Shown here piece by piece: positions 46,199-55,928 of a stretch of DNA of 64,000 nt. The stretch covers positions 248,001 to 312,000 of the forward strand of contig NZ_JACWFE010000001.1 of NCBI RefSeq assembly GCF_019749375.1, in the 5' to 3' direction. Source of the DNA: Bacillus sp. S/N-304-OC-R1 (GTDB taxonomy: Bacteria; Bacillota; Bacilli; Bacillales; Cytobacillaceae). The notes beneath the pieces are model-generated. The model ran no database searches. It worked only from the letters and a program-made list of their open reading frames with translations, and had not been told where the DNA came from. Every line of letters begins with the position of its first letter. The first letter of the stretch is position 1. A program made the position numbers and the translations under genes.

Positions 46199-46585
46199 AT
46201 GCGCAGGATCAGCATTGATGAAACGACTGTTGGTGGGTTAATAAAATACAGAACTTGGCAGAAGAAAAATAAAATTAAGTACGGTCTGATTTTTTGATCC
46301 CCTCATCAAAATGGGACTGAAATGGGTATATTCGGAGTTAATAAAGTTATAGACACAATCCTAAAAAAACAACTCTACACCACATATCCCATCACGGATT
46401 ACGTCATACTCACGCAATCATGCTATTTGGAAAGTGGTGTAGATATTAAAACAGTGAGTGATCGACTTGGGCACTCGAGTATATACATGACAACTGATGT
46501 GAATCCTCATATTACAAAAAAACACAAAGAGGAAAATGTATCAAAATTAGAGAGCTATTTAAATAATAGTGATGGCAAATGGTGA
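46199..46585 (+). pseudogene. Decayed phage-type tyrosine integrase, C-terminal part
   Basis: The frame reads RRISIDETTVGGLIKYRTWQ, stops at a TGA (46295), continues SPHQNGTEMGIFGVNKVIDT, and ends with VDIKTVSDRLGHSSIYMTTD and the usual HITKKHKEENVSKLESYL tail. The catalytic HGLRHTH box is present but in another frame (about 46390-46420), so at least two indels and one stop have destroyed the gene. It is the C-terminal third of a Tn916/phage-type integrase and marks a former integrative element ending just before mutL. Confidence 0.8.
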
Positions 46586-46617
46586 GCAAGTCTGAAAATC
46601 CACCCACCAAACCACTG

Positions 46618-48489
46618 TTACATAACCCTTTTAAACATCTTTTCCATTTCGTATGTGGAGTAATGGATAATAATTGGCCGTCCATGCGGACATGTGAACG
46701 GATCGGAAGTTTGTCTTAATTCATCTAGCAATGCTTGAATTTCATCATTTCTTAAAGTATGGTTTGCTTTTATGGATGCTTTACAGCTCATCATAATGGC
46801 TGCTTCTTCTCTAAGTTTTTTTATATCTACCCTTTTCATAGAGAGGAGCTGTTCGATCATATCTTCTATAATCTCCTTCTCCTCTCCCTTAGGAAGCCAT
46901 TGCGGATGTGAGCGGATAATAAAGCTATTATGACCAAATGGTTCTAGGAAAACACCGACCTTTTCTAGCTCATCCTTATATTCATTTATTTTTATATAAT
47001 CGTCTGTAGAGTAATCAAAGGTTAGTGGAATCAGCATTTCTTGAAGCTCGCTCGCGACTTGTCCAACTTTTTCCTTAAAAAACTCATATTTAATACGCTC
47101 CTGCGCTGCATGCTGATCAATAATATATAGTCCCTTTTCATTTTGAGCAAAGATATACGTTCCATGCATCTGGCCGACCGGATATAATGGCGGTACTCGC
47201 GAAGGCTCAAGACCCTTCTCTTGTTCAAAATCTAGTTTATCAGGAATTTCAGCACTTTCTTCATCTAAATCGTAAACAAAAGCATCCTTTTCTGGCACTA
47301 CTGCTGACACTAGAAATGTAGGTTCATGATCAGTAGTTACATTTTCGGTAGTCAATCTATCTTCATGGACAAATGATGGAATATGAGTCTGAATTAACTT
47401 ATTTTCTTCTAGATTTGCCTTCTCAGGTAAATGGTCTAATTTCAAAGACGTTTGTTCAGATTTAGGCTGAGTTGCTTTTGGTACAGTAACACCTGATGGG
47501 ATTAATTCCTTTTTCTTGAACCCTGATCTAATCGTTTCGATCAAAAGCTCATATAATTCTTGTTCTTTACTTAACCGAACTTCCATTTTCGAAGGATGCA
47601 CATTAACATCCACTAATAATGGGTCCATTTCAATATTAATTAATACTATTGGATATCGTCCAATTGGCAAGAGAGTATGGTAGCCTTCTTGTATCGCCTT
47701 TGCCAAAGCATAATTTTTAATAAATCTGCCATTGATCATAGTCGAGATATAATTTCTTGATGCTCTTGTAATTTCAGGGTAAGCTGCATATCCTGTTATT
47801 TGAAAATCGAGAGAGCTTGCCCGAATAGGAATCATTTTCTTTACAATATTCAATCCGTATATCGCTGCTAAAACTTGGCGTACATCACCATTTCCATTCG
47901 TATGAAGGAGCTTCCGTTCATTATGAACGAGACGGATGGAGACCTCTGGATGTGCCAAGGCTAAACGATTCACGACATCTGTAATGTTCCCTAGCTCTGT
48001 ATGAATGGTTTTCATATATTTTAAGCGTGCAGGAGTATTGTAGAATAAATCGGCTACCGTTAAATCTGTCCCTTTTCTGGCAGGAGCCTTTTCAATTGAT
48101 TCAACCTTTCCACCTTCTACGACTATTTTTGTGCCAATTTCTCCAGTAGAGGTTTTCATTTCTATTCTGGCCACAGATGCGATACTTGGCAATGCTTCTC
48201 CTCGAAATCCGAGAGTGCGGATTCGAAATAGATCATTTTCATCCTTTATTTTACTAGTAGCGTGACGCTGAAAGGCAGTTAGAACATCCTCTTCTTCAAT
48301 ACCTTCACCATTATCAATGATGCGAATCTTTGCTAAACCTGCTTCCTCAATTTCAATTTCGATAATCGTACTCCCGGCATCAATTGAATTCTCTACTAGC
48401 TCCTTAACAACGGAAGCCGGCCTTTCAACAACCTCACCTGCAGCAATTTTGTTCGAAAGCGCATCACCTAGCTGGATAATTTTTCCCAT
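46618..48489 (-). CDS. mutL: DNA mismatch repair protein MutL
   Basis: A 623-residue GHKL ATPase. N-terminal motifs are [15 protein letters not shown] and [13 protein letters not shown]; the C-terminal domain has the endonuclease motif [12 protein letters not shown] and CPHGRP, so it nicks DNA as in other non-methyl-directed systems. AGGTGAGAGG precedes the ATG. It follows mutS by 35 bases. Confidence 0.96.
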   Translation of the reverse strand: MGKIIQLGDALSNKIAAGEVVERPASVVKELVENSIDAGSTIIEIEIEEAGLAKIRIIDNGEGIEEEDVLTAFQRHATSKIKDENDLFRIRTLGFRGEALPSIASVARIEMKTSTGEIGTKIVVEGGKVESIEKAPARKGTDLTVADLFYNTPARLKYMKTIHTELGNITDVVNRLALAHPEVSIRLVHNERKLLHTNGNGDVRQVLAAIYGLNIVKKMIPIRASSLDFQITGYAAYPEITRASRNYISTMINGRFIKNYALAKAIQEGYHTLLPIGRYPIVLINIEMDPLLVDVNVHPSKMEVRLSKEQELYELLIETIRSGFKKKELIPSGVTVPKATQPKSEQTSLKLDHLPEKANLEENKLIQTHIPSFVHEDRLTTENVTTDHEPTFLVSAVVPEKDAFVYDLDEESAEIPDKLDFEQEKGLEPSRVPPLYPVGQMHGTYIFAQNEKGLYIIDQHAAQERIKYEFFKEKVGQVASELQEMLIPLTFDYSTDDYIKINEYKDELEKVGVFLEPFGHNSFIIRSHPQWLPKGEEKEIIEDMIEQLLSMKRVDIKKLREEAAIMMSCKASIKANHTLRNDEIQALLDELRQTSDPFTCPHGRPIIIHYSTYEMEKMFKRVM

Positions 48490-48524
48490 CCTCTCACCTC
48501 CATATGGAAACGTTAGGAAAAATC

Positions 48525-51128
48525 TTATCCTTTAAGTTTTTTATGAAGCTCATACAATGTATTCAATGCTTGCATTGGTGTCATGTCTAAAATATCAAGT
48601 GACTTTACTTTTTCTATTATCTGCTTTTCTGATGAAAGTAATGGTTTTTCTTTCACGGTTAATGGTGGTTCATCAAAAAATGAAAGCTGTGCGTCCTTTT
48701 TCTCACGTAATTGTATTTCTTTTTCTGTTGCTGCAGTAATTTGGACAGTTTCCTTCTCTTCAAAGCTTATTAATATCTCATTCGCACGATTAATTAGTTC
48801 TTCTGGTAATTGGGCTAACTGAGCTACATGGATCCCATAGCTCTTATCTGCTGCTCCTTCTTTAATTTTATGGAGGAATACGACTTTCCCATTTTGTTCA
48901 ACCGCACTTACGTGAACATTTTTTAACTTTTCTAGACTTTCCTCTAAAATTGTTAACTCATGATAATGAGTAGAAAATAAAGTTTTTGCGCCAATACGGT
49001 GATGGATATACTCAATCATTGCCTGTGCTAAAGCCATTCCATCATAAGTAGATGTTCCACGCCCAATTTCATCAAAAAGTATCAGGCTATTCTGCGTTGC
49101 ATTCATGATAGCATTCTTGGCTTCAAGCATTTCAACCATAAAGGTGCTTTGTCCCGAGATCAAGTCATCAGCTGCACCAATTCTCGTAAAAACTTGATCA
49201 AAAATCGGTAAAACTGCTTCAGAAGCTGGTACATAACAGCCAATTTGCGCCAGAATAGCTGTTAGCGCAATTTGTCTCATATATGTGCTCTTCCCGGACA
49301 TATTTGGACCTGTGATCAAAAACATCTCTTGTTCAGCATTCATTGTGCAATCATTTGGAACATATTCTTGAGCATTCATTACTTTTTCTACAACTGGGTG
49401 ACGTCCATCCTTGATGATGATTCGCCGCTCCTCTGAAAAGGAAGGCTTCACATAGTGCCTTGCTTCACTCACAGTTGCAAAACATTGTAAAACATCAAGC
49501 TCGCTAATTAATTTGGCCAATGCTTGCAATCGGGGGATAAACTCTTTTACATTCTCTCGAACCGCTGTAAACAGCTCATATTCAAGTTCAACACTTTTTT
49601 CTTCTGCCTGAAGTATAAGTGCTTCTTTTTCTTTCAGCTCAGGGGTAATAAACCTTTCTGCATTCGTTAATGTTTGCTTTCTCTCGTATTGGCCTTCTTG
49701 TAAGTGTTGAAGATTGGCTCTAGTCACTTCAATATAGTAGCCAAATACACGATTATATCCAATCTTTAATGATTTAATTCCGGTCTTTTCCCGCTCCTGT
49801 TTCTCAAGCTGAGCAATCCACGTCTTTCCGTTACGGCTAGCATCACGATATTTATCTAACTCATCATGATAGCCATCCTGAATAATATTGCCATCCTTAA
49901 TAGACAACGGAGGATTATCGACAATCGCCATTTCAAGCAGATCAACAATTTCCTCACATGGGTCCAACCGATCTGAGAACTCTTGTGCTTCATCGCTCGA
50001 AAGCTTCATGAGTAGTTCTTTAATTTCGGGAACCTGTCCTAGTGAACGCTTCAGCTGAACTAAATCCCGGGCATTAACGTTACCGAAAGCAACCCTTCCC
50101 GCCAGCCGCTCCAGATCATAGACTTCTTTAAGCTTCTCCCGAAGTTCTTCCTTCTCAAAATAAGCGGTAATAAATGTTTCAACCAAACTCTGACGGCGAA
50201 TAATTTCTTTTTTGTTCACTAAAGGGCGATCAATCCATTGTTTTAGCAATCTGCCCCCCATAGCAGTCTTTGTTTCATCTAAAAGCCAGAGCAATGATCC
50301 CTTCTTCCCTTTAGATCGAATTGTTTCTGTTAGCTCTAAGTTACGTTTTGAAAAATAATCTATTTTCATAAACTGATGGGTTTGATAGATTGATACTTTC
50401 TGAAGATGATCTAAGCTTCTCTTTTGTGTTCGGTAAAGATAGTTAAAAAGTCTCGAAACTGTTTGGGCAAATTTATTTTGATTAATATCCACCAGTAGGT
50501 GATTGTAATATTCTTTAGTAATGGCATCGTCCTCATATGAAAAAGTCACAATGGTACGTTCTTTTATTTTCCTCTGCCATTCCCCATCAAAATTAACAGC
50601 AATCACAATCTCCTTTGCTCCCAAAAGAGATATTTCATTAAGGACCTCGTCAAAGCCTGAGCTTAGTAACGTTACTTTAGTCTCCCCTGTTGATAGATCA
50701 TTATAGGCAAAACCAAAAGTGCCGTCATCAAAATGAGTGATGGATGCAATGTAATTATTCTCCTTGTCATGGAGCCCTTTTCCTTCCATCATTGTTCCTG
50801 GGGTAATAAGCTGGACAACCTCTCTTCTAACAACACCCTTCGCTTGTTTCGGGTCTTCCGTCTGCTCACAAATTGCTACTTTATATCCTCGCTGGATTAA
50901 TTGTTCAATATATTGAGGCGCAGAATGATAGGGAACACCGCACATCGGAATGCGTTCCTCTGTCCCTCCCTCCCTGCTTGTTAACGTAATCTCTAATTCC
51001 TGGGAAGCTTTTATAGCATCCTCAAAAAACATTTCGTAAAAATCGCCAAGACGAAAAAATAAAAAGGCATCCTTATAATCTGCCTTTACACTTAAATACT
51101 GCTGTATCATAGGCGTAAATCCTGCCAT
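48525..51128 (-). CDS. mutS: DNA mismatch repair protein MutS
   Basis: An 867-residue mismatch-recognition ATPase. The mismatch-binding motif [15 protein letters not shown] lies near residue 28, the Walker [14 protein letters not shown] near 600, then [16 protein letters not shown] and STHYHELT. The ATG at 51128 ([12 protein letters not shown]) has GGAGG six bases upstream; the longer frame to 51149 adds residues not found in the family. It starts the mutSL operon. Confidence 0.96.
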   Translation of the reverse strand: MAGFTPMIQQYLSVKADYKDAFLFFRLGDFYEMFFEDAIKASQELEITLTSREGGTEERIPMCGVPYHSAPQYIEQLIQRGYKVAICEQTEDPKQAKGVVRREVVQLITPGTMMEGKGLHDKENNYIASITHFDDGTFGFAYNDLSTGETKVTLLSSGFDEVLNEISLLGAKEIVIAVNFDGEWQRKIKERTIVTFSYEDDAITKEYYNHLLVDINQNKFAQTVSRLFNYLYRTQKRSLDHLQKVSIYQTHQFMKIDYFSKRNLELTETIRSKGKKGSLLWLLDETKTAMGGRLLKQWIDRPLVNKKEIIRRQSLVETFITAYFEKEELREKLKEVYDLERLAGRVAFGNVNARDLVQLKRSLGQVPEIKELLMKLSSDEAQEFSDRLDPCEEIVDLLEMAIVDNPPLSIKDGNIIQDGYHDELDKYRDASRNGKTWIAQLEKQEREKTGIKSLKIGYNRVFGYYIEVTRANLQHLQEGQYERKQTLTNAERFITPELKEKEALILQAEEKSVELEYELFTAVRENVKEFIPRLQALAKLISELDVLQCFATVSEARHYVKPSFSEERRIIIKDGRHPVVEKVMNAQEYVPNDCTMNAEQEMFLITGPNMSGKSTYMRQIALTAILAQIGCYVPASEAVLPIFDQVFTRIGAADDLISGQSTFMVEMLEAKNAIMNATQNSLILFDEIGRGTSTYDGMALAQAMIEYIHHRIGAKTLFSTHYHELTILEESLEKLKNVHVSAVEQNGKVVFLHKIKEGAADKSYGIHVAQLAQLPEELINRANEILISFEEKETVQITAATEKEIQLREKKDAQLSFFDEPPLTVKEKPLLSSEKQIIEKVKSLDILDMTPMQALNTLYELHKKLKG

Positions 51129-51220
51129 TTGTATCCTCCAACATTTCAATAATCATTTTTAAGTACTAAAACTTATTTTTTATTATAACATAAAGCTAAT
51201 AATCCGATGATTGGACGACA

Positions 51221-51254
51221 TAAAAAAAGCAGTTTCTATTAGTAGAAATCTGCT
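51221..51254 (-). terminator. lysE-family gene terminator
   Basis: agcag-tttcta / tagaaa-t-ctgct stem with a TTAG loop and T-tracts on both strands, between the LysE gene and mutS. Confidence 0.8.
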
Positions 51255-51281
51255 TTTCTGATAATAAGTATGCTATAGAAA

Positions 51282-51908
51282 TCAATTATTTTCAAAAGCT
51301 AATTTAATGCCAAAAAGGATAAGAATACCACCTGTGAATCCTTCTACTGTTTTAATAGTAGAAGGCTTTTTCATAAAATCACTAATATAATTGATTAAAT
51401 AAATATAGAAAATAAACCATATGAGTGTCAATACTGTATAAGTTAAACCTAAGCTGAGAAATTCAATAAATGCATTTGGTCCCTTTCCTGCAAACTGGGG
51501 TAAAAACGTCAAAAAAAACACTGCCACCTTCGGATTTAATAAATTTGTTAGAAATCCCTGCCGGAAGTTAGATACATGTTCATATTTTGATCGATGAGGT
51601 GCTTCCTCTGTTTTCTGCGGCTGTTTTTTAGTAATAAACATAATGGATTTACAGCCAAGGTAAATGAGGTAAACAGCACCAACATATTTTAACACAGAAA
51701 ATAAGAATGCTGATTTTACTATAAGGGCTGATAGTCCAAAAACAGCAGCAAGAGTATGAATTAATAGTGCAGTTAAAGTTCCAAAAGTAGTTCTCATTCC
51801 TGCTGATCGCTGCTTTGAAATCGTATTCCTTGTAATAATAGCTGTATCAGGACCAGGCAAAATAATCAGCATAATAGACATAAAGACAAACAGCCAATAA
51901 TTCTCCAT
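51282..51908 (-). CDS. LysE/RhtB family exporter
   Basis: A 208-residue membrane protein with six hydrophobic segments and the family motif LPGPDTAIITRNTISKQRSAGMRTTFGTL near the N-terminus plus RQGFLTNLLNPKVAVFFLTFLPQF in the middle. The family exports amino acids and derivatives; substrate unknown. The ATG at 51908 has TTGGAGGAA upstream; the longer frame overlaps that site. It is inserted between cotE and mutS, which are adjacent in B. subtilis. Confidence 0.88.
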   Translation of the reverse strand: MENYWLFVFMSIMLIILPGPDTAIITRNTISKQRSAGMRTTFGTLTALLIHTLAAVFGLSALIVKSAFLFSVLKYVGAVYLIYLGCKSIMFITKKQPQKTEEAPHRSKYEHVSNFRQGFLTNLLNPKVAVFFLTFLPQFAGKGPNAFIEFLSLGLTYTVLTLIWFIFYIYLINYISDFMKKPSTIKTVEGFTGGILILFGIKLAFENN

Positions 51909-51984
51909 TCCGCTTCCTCCAATATATTTATTTTTATTCATTATATAATAAGTTTGAATATTTCAACATATAGGTTATGATAAA

Positions 51985-52018
51985 AAAAGAAAAAACTAGG
52001 AAGCAAAACCTCCTAGTT
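51985..52018 (-). terminator. cotE terminator
   Basis: Perfect stem aactagga / tcctagtt just after the cotE stop; TTTTTTC follows on the minus strand. Confidence 0.85.
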
Positions 52019-52023
52019 AACCT

Positions 52024-52572
52024 TTATTCCTCTTCGTCACCAACTAAGAAATCAGGATTTAAGTCTTCAAACTCTTCATCCTCTACTTCAAGACCCCATG
52101 CCTCGTCATCCTCACAATCGCATTTTCCAGGATGGACAGCTACACAAACCTTTGTTTCGCCGATGACTTCAACGAGAAATTCTCTTTCTACGTGAACAAT
52201 GATTTTATTGCCATTTGGTGAAATGACACATTCACAGCAATTAGGCTGTTGCAGTACTCGAGCAATGACTTCTTGGTCATCTAAGCAATCAGGATCACGG
52301 TATTTAAGTTTTATGACATCTTTATATTCAACACATTCAGTAACGACTTCTGTTTTTGTGTTATTGTCATATGAATACCATGCATTAATGTCATATTTAC
52401 CGCAAACTTCAACTGTTTTCCCGACCTTTTTCGCATCGTACTTATGGTTTATAATCCAACAGCCCAAAATGCTGGATGGATGATGTTTAGGGCTAATCGT
52501 ATGATTAGACTTAGTAAACTTACGTCCCTTCGCTACGACCGCCTTGGTTATTATCTCTCTGTATTCTTCCAT
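52024..52572 (-). CDS. cotE: Outer spore coat morphogenetic protein CotE
   Basis: The 182-residue protein begins [21 protein letters not shown] and has [17 protein letters not shown], the conserved CotE core, several cysteines (PNCCECV, GKCDC) and a very acidic C-terminal tail ([19 protein letters not shown]). CotE directs assembly of the outer coat. GAGGAGG precedes the ATG. Two sporulation-type promoters can be read upstream. Confidence 0.95.
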   Translation of the reverse strand: MEEYREIITKAVVAKGRKFTKSNHTISPKHHPSSILGCWIINHKYDAKKVGKTVEVCGKYDINAWYSYDNNTKTEVVTECVEYKDVIKLKYRDPDCLDDQEVIARVLQQPNCCECVISPNGNKIIVHVEREFLVEVIGETKVCVAVHPGKCDCEDDEAWGLEVEDEEFEDLNPDFLVGDEEE

Positions 52573-52603
52573 TGCGTGCGAACCTCCTCATTCATTTTCA
52601 ATT

Positions 52604-52706
52604 CATCCTATGCGGGATATTAGACTAGTGTGCGATATTTATTGATGAATGTTAGGTAAATGTATTGGCATAATTCATAGTATGCTTTTTTTGGAGGAGT
52701 GTGCCC
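52604..52706 (-). promoter_or_regulatory. Candidate SigE and SigK promoters of cotE
   Basis: CATACTAT (52684-52677), a perfect SigE-type -10, has GGGCACAC 14 bases upstream as a moderate -35. Nearer the gene, CATAGGATG (52612-52604) with an AC element about 16 bases upstream resembles a SigK -10. B. subtilis cotE also has an early SigE and a late SigK promoter. Confidence 0.45.
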
Positions 52707-52752
52707 ACAATGAAAAATCAGAGGTATGTACTAATTTATTTAATCCAAATAG

Positions 52753-52785
52753 TAAAACCCCTTTTAGGATTGTGTCTAAAAGGGG
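52753..52785 (-). terminator. miaB-ymcA operon terminator
   Basis: Perfect ten-base stem ccccttttag / ctaaaagggg, followed by TTTTACTATTT on the minus strand. Confidence 0.9.
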
Positions 52786-52800
52786 CTATAGGTTGAAATA

Positions 52801-53229
52801 TTAATGATGTGAACAGCTGCTGTTTTTTATATGTGCACCTGTTTCTCCGCTTAGCAAATTTCCGCCTGTAGATGTAATAATTTCATCTGTAACTGTATTA
52901 GAGATGACATTCGCAACAAGCTGAAGCAGTTCATTCACTTCAATTTGTGATTGCTTAAATTCTTGCACAACAGGAATTTCATCCAGCTCGTTTTGTAATG
53001 ATTCAATTTTATCTTCTGTCTTCTTCAAAGCTTCTTTTTTACCAAATTGCTGTAAATTAACAGCTTGTTTTTGAAGACCTTTAATATTAGTAATCGTTGC
53101 TTTTACTTTTTCATTTCCATGTATTTGCGCCTCAGCACGCTTAAAAAAGTCAACCTCTTCTGTTTCTGCAATCATGAATGCAAGTTCTTTTGCACGAGCA
53201 ACAATATCGTCTTTTGTGTATTTAGTCAA
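52801..53229 (-). CDS. ymcA: RicA/YmcA, subunit of the RicAFT complex
   Basis: A 142-residue helical protein (YlbF/YmcA family) with KAEAQIHGNEKV-like helices and a C-terminal NSSCSHH holding its single cysteine. With YlbF (RicF) and YaaT (RicT) it carries iron-sulfur clusters and steers RNase Y-dependent mRNA maturation, affecting sporulation, competence and biofilm. RNase Y is encoded in this window at 59481-61046. It starts one base after miaB. Confidence 0.92.
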   Translation of the reverse strand: MTKYTKDDIVARAKELAFMIAETEEVDFFKRAEAQIHGNEKVKATITNIKGLQKQAVNLQQFGKKEALKKTEDKIESLQNELDEIPVVQEFKQSQIEVNELLQLVANVISNTVTDEIITSTGGNLLSGETGAHIKNSSCSHH

Positions 53230-53230
53230 T

Positions 53231-54775
53231 TTACTCCACCTCTACCGCGTCTAGTTCTTCAACCATCTCTCCGTTTAATGACCAAGTTTTGGCATCTGTA
53301 ATTTTTACTTTTACAATCTTGCCAATTGCTGATTTTGGCCCGATAAAGTTAACTAGCTTATTCTTTCTCGTATAGCCAGCTAACACATCTGGGTTATTTT
53401 TACTTTCGCCTTCAACTAAAACCTCGACAATCTGGTCTTGATATTTCTTCATTGCCTCTGCAGAAAGCTCATTGACAACAGCATTTAATCGCTGTAAACG
53501 TTCCTTTTTCACTTCCATCGGGACATTATCCTGCATTTTTGCTGCCGGTGTGCCTTCACGTGGTGAATAAATAAACGTATAAGCGGACTCATATCCAACC
53601 TCACGATATAAGGAAAGCGTTTCTTGGAACTGCTCTTCTGTTTCATTCGGATAACCGACAATAATATCTGTTGTGAAGGTTGCATTAGGAATTGCCGCTT
53701 TGATTTTACGAACAAGCTCTAAATATTGCTCTCTCGAATATTTACGAGCCATAATCTTTAATACTTCAGTAGATCCTGATTGAACAGGAAGATGTATATG
53801 CTCGACGAGATTACCGCCTTTTGCCAACACTTCAATAAGATGATCATCAAAATCGCGCGGATGGCTAGTCGTAAAACGGACACGCGGAATGTCAATTTTA
53901 CGAATTTCATCCATTAAGTCTCCAAGGCCATACTTAATATCTTCAAGATCTTTACCATATGCGTTTACGTTCTGTCCAAGCAAAGTAATTTCTTTATAGC
54001 CTTGAGCAGCAAGTTGTCTAACCTCTTGAATAATGTCCTCTGGACGGCGGCTGCGCTCTTTTCCGCGTGTATATGGAACGATACAGTAAGTACAGAACTT
54101 ATCACATCCGTACATAATGTTTACCCAAGCTTTAATTTTACCTTGACGAACTTTTGGAAGATTCTCAATAACATCTCCCTCTTTCGACCAAACTTCAATG
54201 ACCATTTCTTTTGACATATATGCTTCATGAAGTATGTTAGGTAGACGGTGAATATTATGAGTTCCAAAAATCATATCTACCTGTGTATAGGTTTTCAATA
54301 TTTTGTTAACAACAGATTCCTCTTGGGACATACAGCCGCAGACACCTAACAGAAGATCTGGTCTTTCCTTTTTTAGATGCTTTAAATGACCAAGCTCCCC
54401 AAATACTTTATTTTCGGCATTTTCACGGATCGCACATGTATTTAATAGAATAACATTTGCATCTTCCACTGTATCAGTTGGTTCATAACCAAGTCCCATG
54501 AAAATTCCGGCCATTACTTCTGTGTCATGTTCATTCATTTGACAGCCATATGTGCGGATATAGAACTTACGGCCATTCCCCATTCCTTGAAATTCTTCTG
54601 GAATATCAAAGTCTTTATGGTATTTGACCTCTTCTTTTCCACGCTGCTTAGCATCCTTTAAAGATGGCGCTGTATAAACTGTCTCAAAGTATTTACTATA
54701 ATCCTTGGCGGATTTTTTGTCCGATGGATTTGCTGTCACCACTTGCTGTCCTTCGAGTCTTTGTTTTTCGTTCAT
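53231..54775 (-). CDS. miaB: tRNA methylthiotransferase MiaB
   Basis: A 514-residue radical-SAM enzyme that adds 2-methylthio to i6A37, the base made by MiaA (40286-41257). The N-terminal MTTase domain has its three cysteines in [18 protein letters not shown] and VCGCM; the radical-SAM cluster is in [17 protein letters not shown]; a TRAM domain ends the protein. The 60-residue extension before the domain is usual in Bacillus. Upstream there is a Fur-like box. Confidence 0.95.
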   Translation of the reverse strand: MNEKQRLEGQQVVTANPSDKKSAKDYSKYFETVYTAPSLKDAKQRGKEEVKYHKDFDIPEEFQGMGNGRKFYIRTYGCQMNEHDTEVMAGIFMGLGYEPTDTVEDANVILLNTCAIRENAENKVFGELGHLKHLKKERPDLLLGVCGCMSQEESVVNKILKTYTQVDMIFGTHNIHRLPNILHEAYMSKEMVIEVWSKEGDVIENLPKVRQGKIKAWVNIMYGCDKFCTYCIVPYTRGKERSRRPEDIIQEVRQLAAQGYKEITLLGQNVNAYGKDLEDIKYGLGDLMDEIRKIDIPRVRFTTSHPRDFDDHLIEVLAKGGNLVEHIHLPVQSGSTEVLKIMARKYSREQYLELVRKIKAAIPNATFTTDIIVGYPNETEEQFQETLSLYREVGYESAYTFIYSPREGTPAAKMQDNVPMEVKKERLQRLNAVVNELSAEAMKKYQDQIVEVLVEGESKNNPDVLAGYTRKNKLVNFIGPKSAIGKIVKVKITDAKTWSLNGEMVEELDAVEVE

Positions 54776-54810
54776 ATTTCAAGCCCCTTTCTTAAGTTCT
54801 GGGTTAAATA

Positions 54811-54830
54811 GTAGTATGATTATCATTATA
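54811..54830 (-). promoter_or_regulatory. Fur/PerR-like box upstream of miaB
   Basis: The minus strand reads TATAATGATAATCATACTAC, containing the Fur core AATGATAATCAT, and overlaps a TATAAT -10 about 50 bases before the miaB start. This would tie the iron-sulfur enzyme to iron or peroxide status. Confidence 0.4.
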
Positions 54831-55017
54831 TTTTTTCTATGAAAAAGTAACGTAAATAGGATAAATAAAGCAATACACATTAGTATAGTATAATGCTTTT
54901 AGGCTTTTAAAACAATAGATATACTGATTTGAAGGAGCTAACTTATATGAAAGAGATATTTTATAGAAACATTTATTTCTGATAGTAATGCTTGTCATAG
55001 AAATCCTATTTTAGCAT

Positions 55018-55045
55018 AAAAAAGAAACCCAAATTAATGGGTTTC
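55018..55045 (-). terminator. korAB terminator
   Basis: Perfect stem gaaaccca / tgggtttc after the korB stop, followed by TTTTTTATG on the minus strand. Confidence 0.85.
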
Positions 55046-55061
55046 CTTCTCCAATGTATGA

Positions 55062-55928
55062 TTATATGAATTCTTGAACTAATTTATCAAAATGAGCCTG
55101 ATCCAGGTTAAGATCAGCTTGTGTTAATGGCTCTTCAGAATAGCCTTTTAACAGCTCTTGGTAAGATTTACGCTCAGTGTTTTGATAAATAAGACCAGTT
55201 ACAAGACCATTGTGCTTCATTAATGTTTGCATAGCCATTTCACGATTAGAAGAATCATAGCCTTCAACATCGCTAAGCTTCGTCAAATTCTCTTTAAACC
55301 AATCATACGTGTTAACTTTATTATAAGTTACACATGGACTGAATACGTTAATTAAAGAGAAGCCGTCATGCTTAATTCCTGCTTCGATTAATGCAGTTAA
55401 GTCTTTTAAATCTGTTGAGAAGCTTTGAGCAACAAATGTTGCGCCAGCTGTTAATGCCATTTCCATTGGAGCAATCGCTTGTTCAATTGATCCTTCTGGA
55501 GTTGATTTTGTTTTAAAGCCTGTTGCAGAACGTGGAGATGTTTGGCCTTTTGTTAAACCATAAATTTGGTTGTCCATAACAATATAAGTAATATTGACAT
55601 TACGGCGAATAGCATGAATCGTATGACCCATTCCGATCGCAAATCCGTCTCCGTCACCGCCAGATGCGATAACTGTTAAGTCACGGTTTGCCATCTTTAC
55701 TCCTTGTGCAATTGGGAGTGAACGTCCATGAATTCCATGGAAGCCATATGAATTGATATAACCGGAAATACGTCCAGAACATCCAATTCCTGAAATAACA
55801 GCTAAATTCTCAGGCTCTAACCCAACATTAGCAGCCGCACGCTGGATTGCCGCCTGTACAGAGAAGTCTCCACAGCCTGGGCACCAGTTTGGTTTTACAT
55901 TATTTCGAAAATCTTTAAATGTTGCCAT
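55062..55928 (-). CDS. korB: 2-oxoacid:ferredoxin oxidoreductase, beta subunit
   Basis: A 288-residue ThDP-binding subunit. NWCPGCGDF near residue 14 supplies cysteines for the cluster region and ASGGDGDGFAIGMGH...MDNQIYGLTKGQTSPRS is the ThDP and substrate motif. With the alpha subunit it converts a 2-oxoacid (2-oxoglutarate or pyruvate) and CoA to acyl-CoA while reducing ferredoxin. It starts directly after the korA stop, with no gap. Confidence 0.9.
   Translation of the reverse strand: MATFKDFRNNVKPNWCPGCGDFSVQAAIQRAAANVGLEPENLAVISGIGCSGRISGYINSYGFHGIHGRSLPIAQGVKMANRDLTVIASGGDGDGFAIGMGHTIHAIRRNVNITYIVMDNQIYGLTKGQTSPRSATGFKTKSTPEGSIEQAIAPMEMALTAGATFVAQSFSTDLKDLTALIEAGIKHDGFSLINVFSPCVTYNKVNTYDWFKENLTKLSDVEGYDSSNREMAMQTLMKHNGLVTGLIYQNTERKSYQELLKGYSEEPLTQADLNLDQAHFDKLVQEFI

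Noticed and set aside
46199..46297. TGA in the integrase remnant as selenocysteine
   Set aside because: The same frame has further frameshifts and integrases have no Sec there; it is plain decay.
52710..52796. Plus-strand 28-codon frame with GGAGGAG upstream
   Set aside because: It lies over the ymcA terminator and the antisense of the cotE promoter; the ribosome-like site is likely chance.
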